From positions 124,001 through 188,000 of the forward strand of contig JADJVS010000015.1 in NCBI GenBank assembly GCA_016710465.1: DNA of 64,000 nt. The letters run 5' to 3'. Shown here piece after piece: positions 21,100-28,696 of this stretch. The position numbers were made by a program, and so were the translations under genes. The notes below the pieces were generated by a model. It did no database searches and was not told the DNA's origin. It saw only the letters and a list, made by a program, of their open reading frames with translations. The first letter of the stretch is position 1. The number at the start of each line of letters is the position of its first letter. The stretch comes from Sulfuritalea sp. (GTDB taxonomy: Bacteria; Pseudomonadota; Gammaproteobacteria; Burkholderiales; Rhodocyclaceae).

Positions 21100-21888
21100 G
21101 TGACAAGGGCATGGTTGTTTGCGGCGCTGTTGGTGATGCTATCTACTCAGGGATATGCCGATGAGCGACGGCTCGGCCGTATTCTTGCCGCGAAGCAACT
21201 GAGGGTATGCGTTTGGCCCGACTACTACGGGATTTCATTTCGGAATCCGAAAACACAAACGCTGTCAGGCATCGATATCGACATGGCCGAGGCACTCGCC
21301 AGTGATCTGGGCGTGGCGGTACGATTTATCGATAGCTCCTTTGCGCGGCTGATCGAGGACCTGACCGGCGACAAATGCGACGTCGCCATGTTTGCCATCG
21401 GGATCAATCCGCAGCGGCTCGAAAAACTTCGTTTCACGCGGCCGCACCTGGCAAGCGACATCTACGCAATAACGACGCGCAGCAACCGTCGCATCCAGTC
21501 CTGGAACGATATAGACCAGCCGGGCAGCCTCGTGGTCGTGGCGAAAGGAACCCTGCATGAACCCGTGATGCGGCAGAAACTAAAAGCGGCCGAATTGCTC
21601 GTGGTCGAGACCCCCCATGCACGCGAGCAGGAGGTGCAATCCGGGCGAGCGGATGCTTTCATGACGGATTATCCCTTCAGCCGGCGCATGCTCGAAACCA
21701 CGGATTGGGCGCGGCTGATCACGCCCGACAGCACCTACCACGTCACACCATACGCCTACGCCATGCAACGCGGCGACGACACATGGCACGCCCGCATGGA
21801 GCGGTTCGTGGCCGAGACAAAAAAGGATGGCCGGCTGCTGGCCGCGGCGAAACGCCACAAACTCGATCCGATAGTCGTTCTCGACTAG
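21100..21888 (+). CDS. Periplasmic solute-binding protein (SBP_bac_3 family)
   Basis: A 262-residue extracellular solute-binding protein of the amino-acid type. It has a signal peptide (about residues 1-20, ending QGYA) and the family body LRVCVWPDYYGISF, GIDIDMAEALA, FAIGINPQRLEKLRFT. The start is GTG at 21100 with GGGAGG 6 nt upstream; the nearby ATG at 21095 runs straight into a stop. No ABC permease or ATPase gene is close. The next gene, 10 bp downstream, is a membrane hybrid kinase, so this protein is more likely a ligand-presenting partner for that kinase than a transporter part. Ligand unknown. Confidence 0.85.
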   Translation: MTRAWLFAALLVMLSTQGYADERRLGRILAAKQLRVCVWPDYYGISFRNPKTQTLSGIDIDMAEALASDLGVAVRFIDSSFARLIEDLTGDKCDVAMFAIGINPQRLEKLRFTRPHLASDIYAITTRSNRRIQSWNDIDQPGSLVVVAKGTLHEPVMRQKLKAAELLVVETPHAREQEVQSGRADAFMTDYPFSRRMLETTDWARLITPDSTYHVTPYAYAMQRGDDTWHARMERFVAETKKDGRLLAAAKRHKLDPIVVLD

Positions 21889-21898
21889 CCAACGGTCC

Positions 21899-24835
21899 AT
21901 GATGTCTTCCTCGGCAGCGCGCGATGTGATTCAACCGGCACGCCAGCGCTATCTATCCTTGCTGTTCATCCTGCAGGCGTTGCTGGCCGTAGTCGTGGTG
22001 GCCGGCACCCTGTCGGGGCTGCGTGACATGCGCGAAGAGGTGCTGAAAGGGCATCTGCGGCAGGCATCCCTGCAAGTACGCGGTTTCGAGGATCATGTGT
22101 CGCAAAATCTTTTCCTGGTCGATCTGATGCTGACCAACCTGCCGGAATTGCTCGCCGATCCCCGACTGGGCAACGCGAAGAATCACGGTGGCCTTCTGCA
22201 AAGCATCCAGCGCCAGATGCCCGCTTTGCGTTCCCTTTCCATCGCCGGCGCCGATGGCCGCATATTGGCAAGCTCGTCGGCCGGAAATGTCGGGGTGCAG
22301 GTGGATTTGTCTGCCTATCTGCCGCGGGTTGCCACTGAGGGAAAGGGCGTGACGCGATTTGGGGTCCCGCGCGAAGGCCGGGATTTTTCTTCCGGCAGGG
22401 TGACCTCACCGGCGAAACCAGTCGGCGCGCGCGTCAGCTATTTTCTGCCGGCTGTGCGGCATCTGCCCGGTTCCTCCGGATTGATCGCTGTCGCGGCTAT
22501 CAATCCTGACTATTTCTTAAACCACATTGGCCGGCATGTCGATTCCGGCCTGCGGCAATTCACGCTCTTCGACTATCAAGGCATATTGACGCTGTCGACT
22601 TTGGATGGTCAGCATGTGGGCAGCCGGATCGAAGATGAAAAGTTGCTCAATCAGGCGCGCGATCTGGAGATCGGCGAAATTGCGGATGACGATGTTCGTG
22701 GCAGGCCCGCCCTGACCGTCTATCGGGCTTTGCGCAGCCATCCATTCCTAGTGGTGGCGCATGTCGATCGCGAGACCGCCCTGGTCCAATGGAAGCAGGA
22801 GGCGGCTGCACGCCTTCTATTGGTGGGATTCGCGCTCGTGGCCACGTTGCTGATCACCGGCCTGCTCACCTTCCGTCTGCGCGCGCACTTCGTTCGCGAA
22901 GCCGGCTTGCTGGAGGCGCAACGCCTGGCGGCAAGCGTCTTTGCCCATAGTCATGACGGCATTCTGGTGACCGACGCGAGACAGCGGATTCTTGCCGCCA
23001 ATCCATCATTCACCGCCATTACGGGTTACGCCGAGGCGGATATCCTCGGCGAAACGCCGCGCTTTCTATCCTCGGGGCGACATTCGGGGGATTTCTATGC
23101 CGATATGTGGCGGAAGATCGAAACGACCGGCGTTTGGCAGGGGGATGTCATCAACCGGCGCAAGGATGGCAGCGAGCTGATGGAGTGGCTCACGATATCG
23201 AGCATTCGCGATGCCGCTGGAACCGTGTCCAACTATGTTGGCGTCTTCAAAGATACCACGGCGTTGCGCGACCGTGAGCGCACCATTCGCCAACTGTCGA
23301 TGGCAGTCGAGCAGAGTCCCAGCAGCATCGTCATCACGACGCTGGAACCCACCATCGTCTATGTCAATTCGCATTTCACCACCGCCACGGGCTTCCTGCC
23401 CGAGGAGGTCATTGGGCAAAACCCGCGGATATTGCAATCGAAGCTCACGCCGAACGAGACCTTCGTTGCCTTGTGGGCATCCTTGGCGGCCGGAGAAAGC
23501 TGGGAGGGCGAGTTCGTCAATCGCCGCAAGGATGGCAGCATCTATTACGAGTACGCCACCGTGGCGCCGATCAAGGACGAATTCGGCGAAGTTACCAGTT
23601 ACGTCGCAATCAAGCATGACATCACGGACCAGAAGCGGCTTGAACGCGACCTGCGACAGGCCAGGGAGGTTGCTGAGTCCGCCAATCTTGCCAAGAGCCG
23701 CTTCCTTGCAACCATGAGCCATGAGATCCGCACGCCACTCAACGGCGTCCTCGGCATGGCGCAGTTGCTTCTCATGCCGGGTTTGAGGGAAGGCCAATGC
23801 CACGAATACGCCCGGGTCATTCTCAACTCGGGTCAGACGCTGCTCACCTTGCTGAATGACATCCTCGATCTGTCAAAAATTGAAGCGGGCAAGGTTGAGC
23901 TCCAAATTGCTGTTGTCCATCCGGAGCAACTGATTCGCGAGACTACGGCCCTGTTCGGCGAGGTCTCGCGATCCAAGGGGCTGAACATGGAAGCGATCTG
24001 GCAGGGTTCTCACGATGTTCGCTGCCGCGCGGACCCCATTCGCCTGCGGCAGATGCTCTCGAATCTCGTCAGCAATGCCATCAAGTTCACTGGCGTGGGA
24101 TTCGTCCGCGTCGAAGGTCGGGAGGTGGAGACGACCGAGGGTGAGATTGTGCTGGAGTTCTCCGTTACCGACAGCGGCATCGGTATCCCGGAGTCCAAGC
24201 AGTCTGCGCTGTTCACGGCATTCTCCCAGGTCGATTCCTCCTCCACCAGGGAGTACGGCGGCAGCGGACTGGGTTTGTCCATCGTGCGCAGCCTTGCCCT
24301 GCTGATGCGCGGTGAGGTTGGCGTCAGGAGCGAACCCGACAAAGGCAGCCACTTCTGGTTCCGCATCCGGGCGCAGCGGGTCGCGGATGCCGAGGACAGT
24401 AGGCACGTGGCGCGGGAACCCACGGGATCCGTAGCCTCGACCCAGCCGCCGCGATTTGTCCTGGTGGTAGAGGACAACGCCACCAACCGGTTGGTTATTG
24501 AAGCCATGCTCACTAGGCTGGGGATACGTTTCGAGAGCGTCGAAAATGGTCAGGTGGCTGTTGACCGTGTCACGGCGGGAATTCGGCCCGACCTGGTGCT
24601 GATGGATTGCCAGATGCCGGTCCTGGATGGCTACGGGGCGACCAAGCAGATTCGAGCCTGGGAACAGAAGAACGGCATGGCCCGCTTGCCGATCATCGCC
24701 CTGACGGCAAGCGCCTACGAGGAAGACAGGTTGGCTTGCCTCGCCGCCGGGATGGATGACTTTCTCACGAAACCCGTGAACCTGGAGCGCCTGGCCGCTA
24801 TGCTGGACAATTGGAACAAGGTCGCTGTCGGTTGA
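21899..24835 (+). CDS. Hybrid sensor histidine kinase with periplasmic sensor, two PAS domains and receiver
   Basis: A 978-residue membrane kinase. TM1 is at about 19-41 and TM2 at about 303-325, enclosing a periplasmic Cache-like sensor of about 260 residues. Two PAS domains follow (ILVTDARQRILAANPSF; IVITTLEPTIVYVNSHF), each with a PAC-type tail. HisKA has H608 in TMSHEIRTPLNG, the ATPase domain has NLVSNAIKF and DSGIGIPE, and the C-terminal receiver has D903 in LMDCQMP and the K of TKPV. It is translated right after the solute-binding protein (10-bp gap). No Hpt or output regulator is adjacent. The periplasmic domain together with the binding protein suggests sensing of an external small molecule. 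Confidence 0.9.
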   Translation: MMSSSAARDVIQPARQRYLSLLFILQALLAVVVVAGTLSGLRDMREEVLKGHLRQASLQVRGFEDHVSQNLFLVDLMLTNLPELLADPRLGNAKNHGGLLQSIQRQMPALRSLSIAGADGRILASSSAGNVGVQVDLSAYLPRVATEGKGVTRFGVPREGRDFSSGRVTSPAKPVGARVSYFLPAVRHLPGSSGLIAVAAINPDYFLNHIGRHVDSGLRQFTLFDYQGILTLSTLDGQHVGSRIEDEKLLNQARDLEIGEIADDDVRGRPALTVYRALRSHPFLVVAHVDRETALVQWKQEAAARLLLVGFALVATLLITGLLTFRLRAHFVREAGLLEAQRLAASVFAHSHDGILVTDARQRILAANPSFTAITGYAEADILGETPRFLSSGRHSGDFYADMWRKIETTGVWQGDVINRRKDGSELMEWLTISSIRDAAGTVSNYVGVFKDTTALRDRERTIRQLSMAVEQSPSSIVITTLEPTIVYVNSHFTTATGFLPEEVIGQNPRILQSKLTPNETFVALWASLAAGESWEGEFVNRRKDGSIYYEYATVAPIKDEFGEVTSYVAIKHDITDQKRLERDLRQAREVAESANLAKSRFLATMSHEIRTPLNGVLGMAQLLLMPGLREGQCHEYARVILNSGQTLLTLLNDILDLSKIEAGKVELQIAVVHPEQLIRETTALFGEVSRSKGLNMEAIWQGSHDVRCRADPIRLRQMLSNLVSNAIKFTGVGFVRVEGREVETTEGEIVLEFSVTDSGIGIPESKQSALFTAFSQVDSSSTREYGGSGLGLSIVRSLALLMRGEVGVRSEPDKGSHFWFRIRAQRVADAEDSRHVAREPTGSVASTQPPRFVLVVEDNATNRLVIEAMLTRLGIRFESVENGQVAVDRVTAGIRPDLVLMDCQMPVLDGYGATKQIRAWEQKNGMARLPIIALTASAYEEDRLACLAAGMDDFLTKPVNLERLAAMLDNWNKVAVG

Positions 24836-25059
24836 CGCCATGGCATTTCAGTCGGTCGTGCGAAAGGTATTGGTGCGCGACGGCGCCAAGCTTGCCGCTG
24901 TCGAAGCCGAGGCTATTCTCCTCAACGTTGTCGGGACGCCGCCATGATGGCGAAGCGCGGCAATTTAACGCGAACAGCCGCTCGTAATCCCATTCACCGC
25001 GGACGAATTCGCTCGCGTGGTTTGCCTATGGAATATCACGATTCGGTCGATTGAAAACA

Positions 25060-25920
25060 TCATTTAGGCGTTTGGGGTTTCGCGGTGGAATCGACCAGTT
25101 CCCAGCCTGCTTTGTCGTCCAACGCCAGTACGCGCGCGAGCCAGGGCAGGGACGTTTCCAGTGCCGCCTGCAGCGTCCACGGCGGATTGACGACAAACAT
25201 CGCGCTGCCGTTCATGCCGTGGCCCTTGGTTGCCGGACCGCACACATTGAGGTTGGCATACAGCCAATCCACGGGGAGCTTCTTGAGCTTCTCGGGCAGT
25301 CCGCGAGATTCGATGCTGGGCAGGAAGGGCAGCCAGACCAGGTAAGTTCCGGTGGCAAAGCGCTTCAGTCCATCCTTGAGCGCCGCGACGACGCGCGGGT
25401 AATCGCTCTTGATCTCGTAGGAGGGATCGACCAGCACCAGGCCGCGCCGCGAGGGCGGCGGCAGGGCGGCCTTCATGGCTTCGAAGCCATCGGCCTGCTC
25501 GACCATGACGCGGCGACCGCCATCCTTGAATTCACGCCGCAGCAGGGCGAAATCTGTGGAATGCAGTTCGCTGAAGCGCAGGCTGTCGATGTCTCGCGCA
25601 AAGTGTGCCGCCAGCCACGGCGAGCCCGGATAGCGACGCAGTTTCAGGCCACCGTTGCAGGCCTGTAGCGCGTCCATGTAGGACTTCATCGGCGCCGGCA
25701 GGTCGACGCGGTTCCACAGGCGGGCGATGCCATCGATGTATTCGCCGGTCTTTTTCGCCTGCTCGGAGTCGATGGCGTATACGCCGGCACCGGCGTGCGT
25801 ATCGAGCAGCAGCCAGGGCTTGTCCTTGGCGTTCATGTGTTGCAGACACAGCGTCAGAACAAGGTGCTTGAGGATGTCGGCGTGGTTGCCGGCGTGAAAG
25901 GCGTGGCGGTAGCTGAGCAT
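25060..25920 (-). CDS. rlmJ: 23S rRNA (adenine(2030)-N(6))-methyltransferase RlmJ
   Basis: A 286-residue methyltransferase that uses S-adenosylmethionine to modify A2030 of 23S rRNA. The N-terminus MLSYRHAFHAGNHADILKH and the motif LLDTHAGAGVY (SAM site) are characteristic, as is LVLVDPSYE (the DPPY-type catalytic motif reads DPSY, as in the family). It is divergent from rluF, with start codons only 24 bp apart, so two 23S rRNA modification genes sit head to head. The 224 bp between it and the convergent kinase gene hold no recognisable gene. Confidence 0.95.
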   Translation of the reverse strand: MLSYRHAFHAGNHADILKHLVLTLCLQHMNAKDKPWLLLDTHAGAGVYAIDSEQAKKTGEYIDGIARLWNRVDLPAPMKSYMDALQACNGGLKLRRYPGSPWLAAHFARDIDSLRFSELHSTDFALLRREFKDGGRRVMVEQADGFEAMKAALPPPSRRGLVLVDPSYEIKSDYPRVVAALKDGLKRFATGTYLVWLPFLPSIESRGLPEKLKKLPVDWLYANLNVCGPATKGHGMNGSAMFVVNPPWTLQAALETSLPWLARVLALDDKAGWELVDSTAKPQTPK

Positions 25921-25944
25921 GGGCGCGGGATAGAATTCCGAGCC

Positions 25945-26679
25945 ATGGATGATACGCAGGGTATCCGGGTTTCCAAACTGCTAGCCGAACGCGGCCTGTG
26001 TTCGCGTCGCGAGGCGGACGCTTATATCGAGCGTGGCCTGGTGTTCGTCGATGGCCAGCGCGTGACACAACTCGGCACGCGGGCGCTGCCGGATGCGATC
26101 ATCACCCTGGCACCGGAAGCGCGCGCGACGCAGGCCCGACAGGTGACGATCCTGCTGCACAAGCCGATCGGATATGTTTCCGGGCAGGCCGAGGATGGTC
26201 ACCAACCCGCGGTCACCCTCATCTCGGCGAAAACCCAGCTTGCCGCGGACGGCCAGCGCTTCCAGCCCGGCCACCTCAAGGGCCTGGCACCGGCCGGGCG
26301 CCTCGACATCGATTCGACGGGTTTGCTGGTACTGACGCAGGACGGCCGGGTCGCGCGCCAGTTGATCGGTGACGACTCGCAGGTCGAAAAGGAATATCTG
26401 GTGCGCGTCGATGGCATGCTGGATGCGCGCGGCCTGGCCCTGCTCAATCACGGGCTGGAACTCGACGGCAAGACCTTGCGGCCGGCGAAGGTGGCCTGGG
26501 CCAATTCGGAACAGTTGCGCTTCGTTCTCAAGGAAGGTCGCAAGCGACAGATTCGTCGCATGTGCGAACAGGTCGGCCTGCGCGTGACTGGCCTCAAGCG
26601 GGTGCGCATCGGCAAGGTCCGCCTTGGCGATCTGCCGCTGGGCCAATGGCGTTTCCTGCGCAATGGCGAGCAATTTTGA
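25945..26679 (+). CDS. rluF: 23S rRNA pseudouridine synthase, RluF-type
   Basis: A 244-residue pseudouridine synthase of the RsuA/RluB/E/F group. It has an N-terminal S4 RNA-binding domain (RVSKLLAERGLCSRREADAY), then the catalytic domain with the essential Asp in AGRLDIDSTGLLVLTQDG, and KEGRKRQIRRMC near the C-terminus. The likely target is U2604 of 23S rRNA. The start at 25945 is set by homology; a frame extending to 25795 would overlap rlmJ in antisense. TAGAAT at 25931-25936, 9 nt before the ATG, suggests a very short or absent 5' leader. The small membrane gene at 26718 follows. Confidence 0.92.
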   Translation: MDDTQGIRVSKLLAERGLCSRREADAYIERGLVFVDGQRVTQLGTRALPDAIITLAPEARATQARQVTILLHKPIGYVSGQAEDGHQPAVTLISAKTQLAADGQRFQPGHLKGLAPAGRLDIDSTGLLVLTQDGRVARQLIGDDSQVEKEYLVRVDGMLDARGLALLNHGLELDGKTLRPAKVAWANSEQLRFVLKEGRKRQIRRMCEQVGLRVTGLKRVRIGKVRLGDLPLGQWRFLRNGEQF

Positions 26680-26717
26680 GGCTTGACTTGCCCGCCGGCC
26701 ATGCGGAACATGGCGGG

Positions 26718-26894
26718 ATGGATTCCATGCAACCCGGCGCATCGTCCGCGACCGAAACCTCCCCGCGCGCTGCCCTGGCCTTCTGGCGTGCGCTGGCCTT
26801 GGCGCTTGCGGCGGTGATGGCGGTTCTGGCGTTTGCCGCCTATACCCAGCCCGAGCTCCTGCTGAACTACAGCGGCCTGCGCTTCTGCGGCTAG
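26718..26894 (+). CDS. Small membrane protein of unknown function
   Basis: A 58-residue open frame starting ATG at 26718, 38 bp after rluF. One clear membrane helix is visible (about residues 19-41, FWRALALALAAVMAVLAFAA), after a short polar N-terminus, and the tail ends LRFCG. I do not recognise a family. It ends just before the rpsF promoter. The hydrophobic segment and codon use make it a plausible gene, but there is no strong ribosome binding site (GGCGGG 4-9 nt upstream at best). Confidence 0.45.
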   Translation: MDSMQPGASSATETSPRAALAFWRALALALAAVMAVLAFAAYTQPELLLNYSGLRFCG

Positions 26895-26909
26895 GTGCTT
26901 GTTTTTGGC

Positions 26910-26938
26910 TTGCTTTGGACGGGCCGACCGCCTATAAT
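26910..26938 (+). promoter_or_regulatory. Sigma-70 promoter of rpsF-priB-rpsR-rplI
   Basis: TTGCTT (26910-26915), 17-bp spacer, TATAAT (26933-26938). Transcription would start near 26945, about 60 nt ahead of rpsF. This is one of the clearest promoters in the window, as expected for ribosomal protein genes. Confidence 0.75.
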
Positions 26939-27006
26939 CGCCGGCTTTCCCTTGCTCCACCCGTTCCGCATGCGGGGGGGCTGAAACTCAACCACAAGGA
27001 GATTGC

Positions 27007-27381
27007 ATGCGCCATTACGAAATTGTTTTCATCGTCCACCCGGACCAGTCGGAGCAGGTTCCGGCGATGATCGAGCGTTACAAGACGCTGGTCACCGCCC
27101 GCAACGGCGCCATCCATCGCCTCGAGGACTGGGGCCGCCGCCAGATGGCCTATCCGATCCAGAAGGTACACAAGGCCCACTACGTGCTCATGAACATCGA
27201 GTGCGACGGCGAGACCCTGGCCGAAATGGAGCATGCCTTCAAGTTCAACGATGCCGTCCTGCGCCACCTCACCGTGAAAATGCGCAAGGCGGTGGTGACC
27301 GCTTCCCCGATGATGAAGGAAGAGAAGTCGCGCTCGCTGACCCAGCCCGAAGCCAAGGCGGAGGCTCCCGCGGCTGCCTGA
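27007..27381 (+). CDS. rpsF: 30S ribosomal protein S6
   Basis: 124 residues, begins MRHYEIVFIVHPDQSEQVP, the standard S6 start, with RQMAYPIQKVHKAHYVLMN in the centre. S6 binds the 30S platform with S18, encoded two genes later. ACAAGGAG lies upstream of the ATG. The stop TGA overlaps the priB start by one base (TGATG), which couples translation. The C-terminal tail is Ala/Glu/Lys-rich and variable in the family. Confidence 0.98.
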   Translation: MRHYEIVFIVHPDQSEQVPAMIERYKTLVTARNGAIHRLEDWGRRQMAYPIQKVHKAHYVLMNIECDGETLAEMEHAFKFNDAVLRHLTVKMRKAVVTASPMMKEEKSRSLTQPEAKAEAPAAA

Positions 27382-27731
27382 TGGCGTCCGGGGACAGCAA
27401 CCTGACGCAGTTGTCGGGTCGCCTGCTTGAGCGTGGCGCCTTGCGCCACACCCCCGCCGGATTCCCGGTCGTCGAATTCCTCCTCGCGCATGTCTCGACC
27501 CAGGTCGAAGCCGATGTCGAGCGCAAGGTGGAATGCGAAATGGCCTGTGTGGCGGTTGGTCGTGTGGCCCAGGTGCTGACGGCGGCCAAGACCGGGGATG
27601 GTCTCCGGGTGAGTGGATTTCTCGCCGCCAGGAGCCTCAAGCGACGCAGCCCGATACTGCATGTGAATACAGTCGAATTCGTGGAAGGAACTGAAAATGG
27701 CATTCAAACCGAAAAGCAAGACCGGCGTTAA
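27381..27731 (+). CDS. priB: Primosomal replication protein N (PriB)
   Basis: 116 residues forming a single OB fold, related to single-stranded DNA-binding protein: LTQLSGRLLERGALRHTPAGFPV at the start and LRVSGFLAARSLKRRSP near the end. It takes part in PriA-dependent replication restart. The ATG at 27381 overlaps the rpsF stop. Its 3' end overlaps rpsR by 35 bp, so its last 11 codons share DNA with the S18 start. The order rpsF-priB-rpsR-rplI is conserved in beta- and gammaproteobacteria. Confidence 0.95.
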   Translation: MASGDSNLTQLSGRLLERGALRHTPAGFPVVEFLLAHVSTQVEADVERKVECEMACVAVGRVAQVLTAAKTGDGLRVSGFLAARSLKRRSPILHVNTVEFVEGTENGIQTEKQDRR

Positions 27732-27975
27732 GCGCAAGGACGACAAGGGTCGTGGCATGTTCAAGCGGCGCAAGTTCTGCCGCTTTACCGCCGAGAAGAT
27801 CGCGGAAATCGATTACAAGGACGTTGAAATCCTCAAGGATTTCGTCGCTGAAAACGCCAAGATCATGCCGGCACGCATCACCGGCACCAAGACCGGCTAC
27901 CAGCGCCAGTTGTCGACGGCCATCAAGCGCGCGCGCTTCCTGGCCCTGCTGCCCTACACCGACCTGCACCAGTAA
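27697..27975 (+). CDS. rpsR: 30S ribosomal protein S18
   Basis: 92 residues, with the S18 core RRKFCRFTAEKIAEIDYKD and GYQRQLSTAIKRARFLALLPY. It begins inside priB (35-bp overlap) with GGAAGGAAC upstream of the ATG. It pairs with S6 on the small subunit. The N-terminal extension is rich in lysine, as in other betaproteobacteria. Confidence 0.98.
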   Translation: MAFKPKSKTGVKRKDDKGRGMFKRRKFCRFTAEKIAEIDYKDVEILKDFVAENAKIMPARITGTKTGYQRQLSTAIKRARFLALLPYTDLHQ

Positions 27976-27989
27976 GCGAGGAAACGATC

Positions 27990-28439
27990 ATGCAAGTCAT
28001 TCTGATGGAAAAAGTGGTCAACCTCGGCGGCCTCGGCGACGTGGTCAAGGTCAAGGACGGCTATGCGCGCAACTTCCTGATCCCGCAAGGCAAGGCCAAG
28101 CGTGCAACGGACGCCAACCGCAAGATCTTCGAAGAGAAGCGAGCCGAGCTCGAGCGCATCCAGGCGGAAGCCGTGGCCGCCGCGCAGGGCCAGGCCGAGA
28201 AGCTGGAAGGCCTGATGCTGCAGATCACGCGCAAGACCGGCGTTGATGGCCGCCTGTTCGGTTCCGTTTCGGCACACGACATCATCGAGGCGCTGGAAGC
28301 CCAGGGATACAAGGTCGACAAGGGGGCCGTCCGCCTGCCGGAAGGCCCGCTCAAGACGATTGGCGATACTCCGGTACAGATCGCGCTGCACAGCGACGTC
28401 GTAGCCACCGTCACGGTTTCCGTGCTCGGCGAGCAGTAA
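27990..28439 (+). CDS. rplI: 50S ribosomal protein L9
   Basis: 149 residues, begins MQVILMEKVVNLGGLGDVVKVKDGYARNFLIP, the L9 N-terminal 23S rRNA-binding domain, followed by the long connecting helix and the C-terminal domain (LFGSVSAHDIIEALEAQGY). It is the last gene of the operon and is followed by a strong terminator. Confidence 0.98.
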   Translation: MQVILMEKVVNLGGLGDVVKVKDGYARNFLIPQGKAKRATDANRKIFEEKRAELERIQAEAVAAAQGQAEKLEGLMLQITRKTGVDGRLFGSVSAHDIIEALEAQGYKVDKGAVRLPEGPLKTIGDTPVQIALHSDVVATVTVSVLGEQ

Positions 28440-28456
28440 GCAGGCCGCGTCAAATG

Positions 28457-28490
28457 AAAGGGCCGCCGGCAAAAGCCGGCGGCCCTTTCT
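28457..28490 (+). terminator. Rho-independent terminator after rplI
   Basis: A perfect 14-bp stem (28457-28470 with 28475-28488), an AAAA loop, then TTTCTT. A- and T-tracts flank the stem, so it may work in both directions. It separates the ribosomal operon from dnaB. Confidence 0.93.
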
Positions 28491-28614
28491 TATGTCCGCG
28501 CCGTAGGCGCGGACGGTATCCCCCTGTGGAATTTGTCTGCACCGAAAGCATGGAAGCTATCCCCCGGGCGGGATGGTGCGCTGCGTGAAATCCGTCCACC
28601 GCAAATACACAACT

Positions 28615-28633
28615 TGCCCACAGAATGCCCACA
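28615..28633 (+). promoter_or_regulatory. Phased direct repeat upstream of dnaB
   Basis: TGCCCACA occurs twice, at 28615-28622 and 28626-28633, 11 bp apart (one helical turn), ending 10 bp before the putative -35. The first copy extends to TTGCCCACA, two mismatches from a DnaA box (TTATNCACA). It may be a regulator site, DnaA or other. Confidence 0.4.
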
Positions 28634-28643
28634 TGTTGTGCAC

Positions 28644-28672
28644 TTAACACGCGACGAATCGGGGGCTAGACT
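28644..28672 (+). promoter_or_regulatory. Likely dnaB promoter
   Basis: TTAACA (28644-28649), 17-bp spacer, TAGACT (28667-28672). Transcription would start about 18 nt before the dnaB ATG, leaving room for the GGAG ribosome binding site at about 28685. Confidence 0.5.
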
Positions 28673-28696
28673 CCCGGCTTCACTTCGGAGACTTCG

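Noticed and set aside
24836..25059. Short frames of about 35 codons between the hybrid kinase and rlmJ
   Set aside because: No recognisable family, no ribosome binding site and no hydrophobic or repeat pattern; treated as intergenic.
25795..25944. N-terminal extension of RluF by 50 residues
   Set aside because: It lies antisense to rlmJ codons and adds sequence not found in the family.
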